NCBI GenBank assembly: GCA_000697475.1
Contig: JNEU01001090.1
Span: 62,001 to 126,000 of the forward strand
DNA from: Lichtheimia corymbifera B2541
Lineage: Eukaryota > Mucoromycota > Mucoromycetes > Mucorales > Lichtheimiaceae
Length of the DNA stretch: 64,000 bases
Direction of reading: 5' to 3'
Positions 1 to 16,400 of the stretch are shown in pieces. The position numbers and the translations under genes are program-made. Numbering within the stretch: the stretch's first letter is position 1; every line of letters starts with the position of its first letter. The notes below the pieces were generated by a model. It made no database searches and was not told the DNA's origin. It saw nothing but the letters and a program-made list of their open reading frames with translations.

Positions 1-1786
1 GACACCAAGCACGCGGTCCTTCTTTTGGTCTGGTTTGGGTTGCAAGATACGAATCAGTGCTTTGACAATTGCCATGACCTGCTTGATATAGGCAACATTC
101 TTCCCAAGTAAACGAGCTCGATAGCGTTGCATGTACATGGTCAACTGTGAAAGGGCCGTGCGTATTTGATTGAGTGTCAACGCCACAGTGTGAATGGCTG
201 TCACTGTTTCGATCACATTGTGGGCTTCGTCGATGATCACAATGCTGTCTTTTAGCGAGATACCAAGTGATTCGCGCGTACTGGCATGTAAAAGATGTTG
301 ATAGGGTAAAACGACAAGCTATTTTTACAATGTGTAAGCTTATTTGGCATGAATGAGAAAAAAACATTGTATTAATGTGTATTACCTCGGCTGGTCGAAG
401 ACTATGGCGTGATCCATAATAAGGACAAGTACCCATTTGTTCACCCATCTTGACTAGATCTTCAATATCCCGAACGTGTGCCTATGACCCAATCCCAGTT
501 AGTAGGGTAATAATTTTATATATAGACATTTATACATACAAGTGCATGATCTCGAAATTCATCCCAATGGAACTTGTCGGTTTTTGGCAGCAAATGAGGA
601 CACCGTGCTTTATCCGTGTCTGTAAATAGAATGCCATTAATTTCCTGCAGTAATTTAACTTTTAATAAAACTTACTCTTCTTTTGTAAATCCAAACATGC
701 ATCATTGATCCGTTGTACGCTTTTCAACTTTCGGATATCCTTGTGTATGCACATGTTTTTGCGTGATCCTAGCGAGATGCTCCATAGATCATCGGCGTAC
801 GACGTCTTGTGGACTTCACGTACAAATTGGGATAGCTGAGAATGGGTTCTTGAAGCATAATAAATCTATCATGCAAAGCGCTTAGTGTCAAGGTTGCATG
901 ATGTCATGGTGATTTTATCGTACCTTGATCGGTCCAAAGTCCTCCTCTTCTACTGGATCCTCTTGAGTGGTCTGATTCTTGCTTTCCTCCATCCTATACA
1001 CGTAATCAATATCCATCTGCCTTAATCCACCACCAGTCAAGCTTCATCGAATGCTTACTTTGCAAGTAATTCACGGACTTCTTTTGAGAGATTGCTCTTG
1101 TCATCCTTCGTCGATGATTGCTCTTGATCGCTTTCATATTCATCCAGTAAAAACTCGTCATCATCATCGTCGCCATGACCCTGACCCTTCTTTGGTGCTG
1201 AGGATGCCTATATCTATTATGAGAGATCTGTATCATGAAGATCATTTCATCATGCTACTTGCCTTACGTTGACGTTTCCTTGCCAATTCTTGGGCTGATG
1301 ATGATTGATTCACCCTGGTGCTACCTTGTCGAATATGTCGGATGCGTTCACGTAATGCTTGCCGCCGTTCCTTTATCAGTTCTTGCTGTCGCTGCTCCAC
1401 TCTATTGGTCACTTGGAATTGGCGCAGCCAGTCTGGCTCATCGTTATCATCATCCTCTTTGACTATATAGTGTTGTCAGATATATTGTGTAGCAAGTACT
1501 CGTAATGGATGGGTAGTACCTTTTTTTGCCATGGGTTGCTGAGCACCTTGAGACTCTTGATCCTTCAGCCATCGTAGCGATCCACATATTAAGCTAAGCG
1601 ATTTGCCCTGCATTACGTTGTGAGTCTTCAAGTTGATCGATTGGGAGTAGATCTCGAGCATACCGTGCCTGTGGGACTTTCAAAGATGCCAATTTTGCCT
1701 GCTGAAAGGGTCTCGTATAGAGCAGCCATGAATTCATTCTGAATGGCGTACGGCGTGTAGGGGAACTGGAAATCAATATGCTCCAT
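1..1786 (-). CDS. chl1: CHL1/DDX11-type Fe-S DNA helicase, N-terminal part
   Basis: Superfamily 2 DNA helicase of the XPD-like iron-sulfur group. The family unwinds DNA 5' to 3' and acts in sister-chromatid cohesion and fork repair in the nucleus. The chosen ATG at 1786 starts the family N-terminus [16 protein letters not shown]. Walker A SPTGTGKS is rebuilt across an intron; next come a long acidic insertion, motif [10 protein letters not shown], and Walker B IIDEAH. Four cysteines of the Fe-S domain are visible in order: NMC, DAC, RCP and TCPYYG. These separate it from plain DEAD/DEAH helicases. The frame is still open at position 1 (LIRILQPKP), so the second helicase half lies outside the window. 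It is interrupted by several short introns. It runs divergently from the Rab GTPase gene. FANCJ and RTEL1 are relatives, but the N-terminus and the QLSQFVREV block fit DDX11/CHL1 best. Confidence 0.9.
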
Positions 1787-2470
1787 GGCCAAGACAAAGA
1801 AATGTGTGTGTATATGTCAGCTTGCCGCACCGCACCTCTTCCCGTCAAATAATGCACGCAAGTCCTTTTGTGTTACACCATAGCCATCCACGCCTGGTAT
1901 TCACTGTTCCATGTAGTAGTTTAGGGACCATAATAAACGTTGCCTGCATAAATCATGTTTGCTGTTACTCCTTGTTCACGTGATTAGCTTATAAGCGTTT
2001 TACTATGGTCGTTTTATATTGTGCAGATGTTTTGAGTAAGCGTGATTTTTACCATCGTAAGATAATGACCCTTTCTTTATAATCCAAAAGTTCATCATCA
2101 TGTTTCCGCACAAGGGGCAATGGTTCTTAGAATATAGGCTTGTTTTGAGGGCAGATGAGACGATCCTTCCAAGTAGTGTGTAATGCATCATTTCCTATAT
2201 ACACATCATCTCGACTTTTTGATATGCACCATCAATTATAAGGATCACTTTACAGGCTACTAACTTGTCAGTATATCTAGCAAAGCACGTGTCAATCTCG
2301 CGTCTAGTATTTTGTGATGCCGCCTATGTAGCATAAGAAACCCTTCGTGGAGGCGGAGAGTTGGGGGGTTTGGTATCTTGGTATCTGCACACACCCACAC
2401 ACACGTACAGCGGGCTGCTCTTTCTCTTTTTTATTACTATTACTACTGCTACCACCACTCTTCTCTCGAT
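1787..2470. other. Intergenic region between CHL1 and SEC4
   Basis: Divergent promoter interval of 684 bp. Just before the SEC4 start it holds a pyrimidine-rich stretch (about 2418-2465), as expected for a fungal 5' leader. No coding potential is seen; the short open frames here have no recognisable content. Confidence 0.5.
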
Positions 2471-3417
<947 letters not shown>

Positions 3418-4289
3418 AGCACCGTTTCCCTTATGGATACCAATACCATCCTTTTCTTCAACCACCCATGTAGCACAAGACGCACACACATATATACATA
3501 TATTATCTCCCTTTACACAAAACATATGAAACATCTCGAGACAATAATGCCATGATTCAATTTATGCGTAAACAAAGATCTTTTTTTGTGATTGACTTAT
3601 TGTTTTCTGGGGGGTGGTAAAGGTTGAAGGTAATATCGTCTTGATGGTCTTCCGGCTTGTCTTCGATCTTCATTCGCTCTTTGTTGATTCATTCATTGAA
3701 GTTCTTTGTTATCATCTCGCACTCCAGGCCATATAATACAATACGGAGCGAAACCAATGTAACTGTTCTCAGTGGCTAGGAACTGCAATAACAATGTCTG
3801 TCCTCAGCAACCATATCCATCAGCAAGAGAGTCCTAACATAGATGAATGTATGGGATGAAAGCGAAGTGCATACAAAAGATTACTCGACCACACATGTAT
3901 TCATACAAGTGGGATATTTTTGTAAACCCTTAATGAGCTATTATCTCGTGCTTTGTAAAGAGACTGTTGATTATGTAGGGCCAAATATCACAATGGCAAC
4001 ATGGAAAATGAAAGTAACAATGAACCTTAACGGTCATCTCTAATGTTAGCACATGGATGCTTCTCATTCAATATTGAAGATATCAGCAAACAAAGAGTGA
4101 TATTATGATGAAAGACATCTTGTTTATATGTATGTGCATTGTTGATGAATGATATAAAGGATATTCTCACGTGACATGTCTGACTTTGAATCGGTGGCGG
4201 TGGGTTGGGTGGAGAATGGGTGGCAGTGGTAATAAGGAAGGTGTATGCGATGGCAAGGTTAGGCTCCCTCCTTTCATCCTTGTCGAATC
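3418..4289. other. Intergenic region between SEC4 and eL33 gene
   Basis: About 870 bp, AT-rich. It contains the presumed 3' end of SEC4, with CA/TA dinucleotide runs near 3481-3510, and the promoter of the ribosomal protein gene. A pyrimidine-rich tract lies just before the ATG (4262-4280). A 66-residue open frame at 3843-4043 has no recognisable content and is not called. Confidence 0.4.
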
Positions 4290-4769
4290 ATGGCTGCTGA
4301 AAACTCTCGGTATGGATTTATTAACGATGGATGGATGTATAAATAGCATGGATGGATGGATTGATACGATCGATATACGATAGTCTGTACGCCAAGGGCC
4401 GTGTCTTGGGTTTCGCCCGTTCCAAGCACAACCAGTACCCCAACATTTCTCTTCTCAAGATTGAAGGTGTTCAGACCACTGACGATGCTCGCTTCTACCT
4501 CGGCAAGCGTGTTGCTTACGTCTACCACGCCAAGAGAGAAAAGAACGGTAGCAAGCTCCGTGTCATCTGGGGTCGCATTGCTCGTGTCCACGGTACCAAC
4601 GGTGTCGTCCGTGCTCGTTTCCGTAACAACTTGCCTCCCAAGACTTTTGGCGCTGCTGTCCGCATCGTAAGTACTTTTTTTGTTGTAAAATTCAATAGGA
4701 CATTGGGTACTCATTGCTCTATTTTTCTCTTTGTCCATTCTATAGATGCTCTACCCCTCCAACATTTAA
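4290..4769 (+). CDS. rpl33: 60S ribosomal protein eL33 (L35Ae family)
   Basis: Component of the large cytosolic ribosomal subunit. Three exons (4290-4309, 4384-4666, 4746-4769) join to 108 residues, the usual eL33 length. The protein starts MAAENSRLYAKGRV and contains [49 protein letters not shown] and the C-terminus AVRIMLYPSNI, all family hallmarks. The first exon is only 20 nt, an early-intron layout common in fungal ribosomal protein genes, and the last exon carries just eight codons with the stop. The stop lies 127 bp from the convergent kinesin stop. An AATAAA polyadenylation-like signal lies at about 4782. A 154-residue antisense open frame across this gene is a shadow. Confidence 0.97.
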
Positions 4770-4896
4770 GTATGTTTTGGAATAAACAACCAGCACCAAC
4801 AACCACTATCGACGCATACATTGTTTGATGTTGTATATTTTGTATATTGGAAAAAAAGGGGGTATTGGGGAGAAAATGACATGTTGACTACTACGA

Positions 4897-7942
<3,046 letters not shown>

Positions 7943-8881
7943 CAAGGGCGAGGAAAATAAAAAAGTTGTAAAGAGACGACGAGATAGCAAAAGACAGCGC
8001 GCGGAACTGCTTGCGCTTTTCACTTTTTGTGGAACCGGATCGCTGTCGGTGTGATTCAAATGAAACATCCCAGCTTCATTCTCCATGTCATGTCACTCAT
8101 TGTCCTTGTCTAATACAATCATCCAAGACATATAATAGTTAAAGAGAGGGAAATTGGGGGCAAGGCCGTCTTTGTACTGCTGCTCGTATTATCAAATCAC
8201 ATGACACTTGCATGCTGCTATAATGTTCTCTATAATAATAAGCGGTATATGATTATTATGATGGGTGGAGTGACCATGAAATCGAATGATCCACAAAATA
8301 ATGTGTGTAGCTGGATGTTGCAATTGCTGCATATCAATGCTGCTGTAGCCGTTGCTAATACTATGGGCTGTCTATCAGGAACTTGCGGCTACTATGCGTA
8401 TTTGTATCTGAAGTCGTCGACCGTATGATGATATGCGATGGAATTTGCATTAATAGCGTATGGTGGAACATTTTAAACGTGCTGTACATAATAAGGCGCT
8501 CATATTTAAATAAGCTTTTTCATCATCCACACCCATTGCCCTATCCTCTGATTCATACCTTTTATAAAAATTGATGTTTTAGATATACCATCGCAGTGGA
8601 TTCCTTTTTCACCGTTTTCTTTTTCTCCCTCTATTTTCTACTTGTTGTGCTTGTGGATTATTGATGCGTACAAACGAGTATTTATTTACAAGGTCGAATC
8701 AAGCTATTTTCTTTGTGGATGCAATGACAATGATATCATCAAGAGAAAGAAAAGTGGGGTTGGCCATTCTTCAATATGTTGCATGAACGCAGCGGCTTTG
8801 GTGGAGGGAGATGATTGATAACTCAGTTACGGTCGCCAACAGCATACACCACGTCCTTCCCCATTTCTCTTGTCTCTACAA
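7943..8881. other. Intergenic region between kinesin and INTS7
   Basis: A 939-bp divergent promoter interval, AT-rich in the middle (8200-8580). A TTTTATAAAAA stretch at about 8560 is TATA-like but more than 300 bp from either start. No open frame here has recognisable content. Confidence 0.4.
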
Positions 8882-11800
8882 ATGTCAGCTACCCAGTCCG
8901 AGTTATCCAAAGGACACCGAGCACTACTTGACCTGGAGGGGCGATTCAATGCCAAGTCGCATGGCATAGTCTTAGGCATTCAAGGATCCCAGATCGAGGC
9001 ACTCGCGTCATGCATTGATATCTTTGATCAGTTCCCGTATCCTGTCATTATCAACGCGGCCATTCTCAAACTGGCTGACTGGTTTCGTCTTAGGTATGTG
9101 TTGTATGTGCGTGTATGTAGTAGTGTATTCGCCAAGTAGAAATAACTCTTCTCTTTGCAGTAATAATGTGATCAAGTTTTATGTGTATCGCGTATTCAAG
9201 CAAGCAGCCAAGCAGCATTTGAACAAGGTCTTCAACGTTGAAGAAACGGTCAAACGCGTTATGCCCGTACTAGGAAGCAACGATCCAATCGCACGTGCCA
9301 TCACGCTTCGGTAAGCTATAGGATCAAGTTGATATGCATAAGACTCAATGTGTCACTTTTAGGATCTTGGGATGCATGTCAATGATTATTACCGACAAAT
9401 TGGATGTTCATCATGCGTAAGTCAAGTGGATGTTTTCTCTTTCTACTCAAAAATGCATTCTTAAAAGAGAGATTATTTGATAGTATCCTGCAACGACTGG
9501 AATCTGCTACGGATCGTCCCGAATTGGAGGCTGCTATCTGGGCAGCAGATCGGATCTGTGCCGTTTCGCTTCGTTTTGCCCCTTTTATTCTTCCACGCAT
9601 TGAGGCCAAGTTAGATGGTAAGTGATATAGATGGCATGTATATCCTCTTTTTCACTCATCCTTCGAATTTAGATACCACGGTGTCACTCCATACAAAGTT
9701 AAGATTGGTCAAGCTTTATCGCCATATGCATCAAGATATGAGCATGACACGAAGGGTAAATCGCACATGGGTAGGGGTTATCTCTTAAGCATTCAACGAT
9801 TCTTATTTATCCTCTCTAGGCACGAGAAAGCTGCACGAAGCTCTTATCCAATCCTGACCTCGATGAAAAATTGACCATCACGACATTGAGGACATTGAGC
9901 ATGTTGCTAAAGGAAGCAGTATTTGACCGTAAACAGCAGGTATTGTTATTAACCATAGAAATCAAAGGGGTGGTGACTAATCGATATGGCCCATAGATGG
10001 AGCGTCTATTTGATTATGCATTGAACGATCCACGAGAAAACGTATCTATTGAAGCACTTGACGATCTTGTTCTTTTGGCACACAATGATATTGCGGTGGA
10101 TACGTCCCGAGTGTATGTAAGTTATTTTCATCCCTATCCATCTTTTTCTTTTTTCTCATTTATGTATGTATGGAAATGGCAGCGGATACTTGAGTTGGTG
10201 ACCATGCAATCTGGAAAAGCATCCACAATTGGAAGACGCTACGTTTGTGCTCGGTTGATGATTCGATCGTATAGCCAGCTTGTGGGGCAAAAACTGGGCT
10301 CAATATGGTCCTCAGAAAACCATCTCATTCATCAAGTCTTGGAGACATGTGAACGCCGCTTGCAGGATGCCATTGCCAAGAAGAATATCATTTATTTGAT
10401 CACTTTTGCACGGTTCTTAATCACTTTTATCGATATGGGGCAACAATCAGCATCGATTCACCACTTGGACGATATGCGAGCCGTATTGAATGAAGCAACA
10501 CTTCGCCTTAATGGACATTTGAACACCTTATCGATCGACGACCTTGTGCATACCCTACGTCATCGACGCAACATGTTGGATATGGTAAGTACAACGATCC
10601 ACTTCATTGCCAATGTATGTGTTAATGATTGCTCGCCCTGAAGGTGACTCGGTTTATGAGATTGCGAGCCAGCACGCTGCTTTTGATTGAGGAGTTTAAC
10701 TTTAACCGTGTCTATGCGGAAACGTTTGATACCATGACACAAACAACCGATGGTGAGTGAAGGTTGATCCAATTTGATCTCGTGACTCAAAATTGAATGC
10801 TAGACACCATCATTGATCGGCTGGTTCCTTTTTTGACTTTGGTCGCTACACGCTGTGCAGGATTGAATGAATGGTTCCCAGACAAGGCGTTCAATTGCAT
10901 GCGACAGAATTATTCTCGGCCATGTTTATTCGTATGTCGATTTTCTTTGCCTCTGATTACATTAGCAAAAGTGGACTCATGGTCGGCTATAGGTGAATAC
11001 GGTGAAGCTTCTTTTTCGGATATCCAAGCAAACATCATCACACCAACAAGAACGCTATTCTCAGCAACTTTTACCGCTTTTGAATGCATTTGGAGGATGG
11101 GATGAGGTCACGGGCAGCTACAAAACGAATGCATGGCCTCTTTACATTATTGCTCGAGAAGCAGGAAATCATGGATGGCACAAGGTTATGCATCATATCC
11201 TCCAAAGCTTGAGCCAAACGGTATGTTGTTGTTGTTATCATCCCTATACAACATTATCCTGATTTTGTTTCTTTATAGATAGATTCAGAAGCCAGCAAAT
11301 ACTGGTTGTTATCACTGGCCGTGTTCGCAAACGCAGAAGCAGTCTTGGCAGAATCCGATCCAGGTTCTTTATCCGCTGTCAATGAGCTTTATCTTCGCAG
11401 CTTGACCCAGTTTCAGGTAAGGCAATCCTTTGATGTGGTAGAAGAATCATGTTGTTGATCCTATCCTCCAAACATGGCAGGCATTTCGATCCTTGACGGG
11501 CATGAAAGTTTTTGGACTGTGGTTTATGCAACTTCGCAAAGAAATGATATCCACCATCGATCAGCTTCATCAACGCATGTGCCTTTCGCGTGAAACATTA
11601 ACACAACGTCGGAAAATGACAAAAATGGCAAGTTCATGTTCCTGATTCTCGACCATTTGTTTGCTAACCTTTTACGTTTAGGTGCTGAACTGTGCAGATC
11701 GTTTTCGAGAATTGGCGTTTCGTTATGATTTTCTTACCCGGTCTTTCTTTGGCCTTGACAAGGAGACAGTGGGTTGCCTGGATACATTCAAGATATGTGC

Positions 11801-12854
11801 TCTGTTGTATGAACTTGCTATACATACGGCGTTGGATCGCAGGTAAGAAGAAGGGGGGAAAGTAAAGGATATGGGATGATTACTGATTCAACGGTAGAGA
11901 GGGCATTGACCCTTCCTTGATCCCTCTTATTGGAAACAACCATGGCGAGCAGGATGTGGCTTTGTTATCAACATGCAAGAATTTCATGCATACCATTATG
12001 GAATGGAGTGACACACACGAATTCTCAGTGAGTATTGCGGGATGGGCCTATTGGGATCCACAATGGCTAATACTATCAATTAGTACAGGGAAAAAGATAT
12101 CCGAGAATTCAGCAACAACATTATTCGACAACCATTGCATTTACCACGTTACTTTTTCCATGCCCAAAGGAATCTTACTGTCCAGGTACCGGTGACATTG
12201 TGGTATTCACCTTTTTCCTTTACTCATCCTATATATATAATCTACCCAGCTTACAACCGAGCCACGTCTAAGCGATCAATCCGATTCAATCACACTTAAA
12301 GGAAACGAAGATCTTGTCATCAACTTTGAAGGCTTTGTCCAAAATGAGATTCAGGAGAAAGGTAAAAGAAGATATTGTGCCTTTTTATCCATGCCAATAA
12401 CCACCACCCCTTTTCCTTATAGATACCATGCATATATTCACCAAGGCATCGATTGTTTGTTCCGTGACTCAAGAGAATGCACGTCATTTCCAAGACCAAT
12501 TGGGTATCGATATGATCTTATCCGATCCACCAGAGGCTTCAACACATCCATCCAATGGGGTAAGTGATACTTTGATTGTATTCAAGACGGGAAAGCCTAA
12601 CATGTTTTTCTACCTAGGTCACGTTCCTTCAACCACCTACCACCTTTACTGCGGACGTTGTCAATTCCTACTTTTCTTGCAAGGGGCTGTTACATATGCC
12701 ATCCACTACCACACCCACCACTAGCAGTAGTGATAACACACCTCGCATCCCACGTGAAGGATGGCTCAATGTATTTGTGAATATTATCGATAAGGATTTA
12801 AATGTATGGGCGATGGGTCCTTGTCACTCGGGACGAATTTCATGGATCCAATAA
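8882..12854 (+). CDS. ints7: Integrator complex subunit 7 (INTS7)
   Basis: Helical-repeat subunit of Integrator, the nuclear complex that binds RNA polymerase II, cleaves snRNA 3' ends and attenuates transcription. The N-terminal blocks are clear: ALLDLEGRFNAKSHG, FDQFPYPVIINAAILKLADWF, VFNVEETVKRVMPVL, SNDPIARAITLRILGCMS and ELEAAIWAADRICAVS. These match the INTS7 family in order and spacing. Roughly 950 residues over about 18 exons, close to the animal protein length. The rest is alpha-helical without catalytic motifs. The first true ATG is 8882, since the preceding in-frame codons include no ATG. The last exon ends WAMGPCHSGRISWIQ, and its stop codon lies within an AATAAA sequence. Exon borders in the middle (10.7-12.7 kb) are less certain than at the N-terminus. 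Confidence 0.85.
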
Positions 12855-13417
12855 ATCCCAATGACGCTTCCTGATATGGGAATATAAAGAAAAAAGCAAT
12901 CGTTTTATTACATGTGGCGCAGTGCTCCTTTATTTGTATACCAATCCAGAGATTTGGTAGACATGTCAGCTTTTACGGTGATTCAAGGTGATTCAGCGAT
13001 GGTTATCTTGGCTACCTACATGGTGATGGTGGTCCCTTTCTTTTCAACACACATATACACACACAGCCTCACTTTTGTCCCATGTGTCCTTTGCCAATGC
13101 AGCAACCGCAGCAGCAGGAATGCCTAGAAATGATGATGTAGTAGCCAGCGTAATTACGTGTGCTGCGTGACGACAGTCTAGTAGCATGGACAAAAAGAGA
13201 CGTTTTGACCTAAAACAGCAACGATGAGGGTGCGTGCGACATTGTTCCGCAGCAACGCACATGCCATTATATATTGAGAAAGCACTCCCATTTCTTTTTA
13301 CATCCTTCCTTGCTTTTCGTGACACACACACAGACGATGGAAAGCTGTAGTCTATCGGTACATACACACATTGAATGATTCTCCTTGATATACTGTGGAC
13401 ACCTTGCCTCTAATATC
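12855..13417. other. Intergenic region between INTS7 and ABC transporter 1
   Basis: 563 bp between two plus-strand genes. It contains the INTS7 3' end and the promoter of the transporter. A CA-rich tract lies at 13044-13070 and a second at 13320-13335. No recognisable gene. Confidence 0.4.
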
Positions 13418-16400
13418 ATGTACTATACACAACCACAACCACTACAGGAGATCTGGGATGGCCTGGATTTCTCTCCATGCTTTCGAGCAGTGTATGTGTG
13501 ATGATAATGAATATGTGCCATTGTAGTAGTAACCCATTCTTTTCTCTTTCATTCACCAGGGTCATTGATACCTTGATACCCATTGTCTTGTTGCTAGGAT
13601 CATCGTCTTTTATTTTAAAAGCATGGTTCCGTTCACGACGATCTTTTCATTCCGCACTTTATGCACCGCTTAAACAGCATGCTGTTACATCCTATGGCAC
13701 CACTTCTCCCTCCCTTGACGACAATCAACAAGATGACCAAGACGACAATGATACCCCCTCATCCTCCACCATTGCTTCCAATCAGTCATACGAGGTGCCA
13801 TTGAAACGATGGTCCATTTACAACCTTACACGATTAACGGGCACATTGCTACAACTGGGAATATCTGCTGCTGCTTTACGTGCTCTCTTGGCCCATGAAT
13901 ATACTCTGGATACAGAAGTCGAAGGCTCAAGTTCAAATGTATTCACATCATCCATTGCAGACTGCGTATACTGGGTAAGTATGGAGACGGATTATATACA
14001 AAGAGACGAAGGCAAACTCATGATGATGGATGATATGGTAGACCTGTTTGCTCGTGTTGTCAATGGGTGCCACCTTTAGCAGCAGCTCGTTCATGATGGC
14101 GACCATCACCAAACATGTGGACATTTTGCTTCTCACGAACCTGGTGGTCCAATGTGTGAATATGAGATCCTTTTTCCTGGTTCATTACACAAACATTGAT
14201 TCGATCGGCTACACACGCACCATTGTTTCCGCTTGTGTCACCCTTTTCATGTTGGCGATCTTGATCCATGAAGAACGTGGCGCTCCTGGTCAACCTATCA
14301 TCACAGACACAGTAAGTCATTTATCCAACATACAAAAAGGATGGGTGATTAATTACGTATGTACGTGTACAGGGTCGTCCCATGTCTACTGAAATGTGGG
14401 CTTCTACTTATTCCAAATTCATGTTCAGTTGGGTGGCTCCCATGTTGAAAGAAGGATACCAAAGGACATTGAATGCAGATGACTTGGTCGAGCTTACACC
14501 ACAAAACCGAGCAAAGAATGTTCTGCAAAAGTACCAACATCATCGATCACCTTCATTGTTTTGGGGCATTATTCGTACTTATAAGAAGGAACTGGCAACA
14601 CAAGCTGGATGGTGTATACTTTGGAATGGTAGGTATTACTCGTATATGCACTTGCATACATGTGCTAATGACCTGCTCTAGCTTGCTTGTTTGGACCTCC
14701 CGTGTTCCTGAATAAGATCATCAAGTACATTGAGAATCCACATCCTGATGAGCCACCTTCCATCGCCTACTTTTACGTGCTCCTATTATTCCTTTCTTCG
14801 GCCTCTCAAGCCCTTGCTCTCCAACAAGCATTATATATTGGAAGGACGCTTGGTGTTCGAGTGCAAGCCATTATTGTCGGTGAAGTCTTTGCCAAAGCCT
14901 TGCGTAAACGTGAAGGGGATCGTGAGGAGGAGAAGAATGACACAACGGCTACTGCTGCTGAGAACGAGGAGGGCAAGGATGAGAAGAAACCCGAAGGCAA
15001 TGTCAACAATTTGCTATCCGTGGATTCACTTCGGATCAGTGATTTTATGGCCTATTCGTTCCAATTGTACGGTGCAGCCATTCAAATGGTTGTCAGTGTC
15101 GTCTTGCTCTACAACTTGCTTGGCACTGCCGCATTATGGGGTCTTGGTGTGATGGTCCTGACACAACCGGTGGTGATCCTTGTCAGCCAACGCTTTGAAA
15201 AGATCCAAGACCAGGTCATGTCTGCCACCGATAACCGTATCAAAAAAGTCAATGAGCTACTATCCTCCATTCGCATCATCAAATTCTTTGCATGGGAAAA
15301 GGAATTCAAGAAACGAGTGATGGATGCACGAGAAAACGAACTCAAGCTACTCCTTGCACGTCTATACATGCATGTGCACATCACCAATACCTGGTTCTTT
15401 ATTCCTATCTTGATCATGATCACGGTCTTTTATGCTTATACCAGAACCTACGACCTCACTGCAGCTACCGCATTCACTGCCCTTGCTCTTTTCAACATTC
15501 TTCGTTTTGCTTTGGATGAACTACCCATGTTTATCACCTGGGCTCTTCAGGGACGTGTTTCTGCTAAACGTGTTCAGAAGTTCTTGGCCGAAGATGAAGT
15601 AGCCCCTCCTCCTCAGCACACGATCATGCATGCAGATATCGGATTTGTGGACAACGCCGCGTTTGGATGGGAAAAGGATAAGCCTATTATCAAGAACCTC
15701 AACTTGTCATTTCCTCGTGGCAAATTGTCAGTCGTCTGTGGCCCTACTGGATCAGGCAAAACGACCTTGTTGGCAAGTTTGCTTGGAGAAACGTATCGCA
15801 TCCGTGGCAGTGCTCATCTTCCTCGCACTGTACCCACCAAATCCAAGACCCCAGTAGGCGGTGCAGCATCAGGCATCGCTTATGTAGCACAGACTGCATG
15901 GCTTCAAAATCGTAGCATTCGTGACAACATTTTATTCGGATTGCCTTATGATCCAGAGCGTTATGAACAAGTCTTATATATCACAGCTCTCACGAAGGAT
16001 TTGGAGATATTCGAGTATGGCGATTCCACTGAAATTGGCGAAAAGGGTGTCACTTTGAGTGGTGGACAAAAGCAAAGGTTTGTTTGTTTGTTGATTGGCT
16101 GTAGTTGACACGCTTGCTCATTGTTGCTATGCTCCTTTAGAATGGCCATTGCAAGAGCTGTGTATTCTCAAGCTGAGACCGTTATCCTGGATGATTGTTT
16201 GAGTGCTGTAGATGCACATACAGCAAAGCATTTATATGAACATTGTATCACAGGCAACTTGAGTAAGTACGGCTACATTCAATTTCGATGGTACATAGGC
16301 TTACCATGTACGTAGTGAAAGGTCGAACGGTTATTCTTGTGACACATCATGTTGCTTTATGCCTTGATGGGGCTTCCTATGTCGTTGCTATGAAAGATGG

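Noticed and set aside
4274..4738. 154-codon antisense frame over the eL33 gene
   Set aside because: It mirrors the codon bias of the ribosomal protein gene; eL33 is certain on the plus strand.
7943..8086. Longer N-terminus for the kinesin from ATG 8086
   Set aside because: The added residues are not kinesin-like, and the open frame depends on reading through the first intron. ATG 7942 gives a clean SAM domain.
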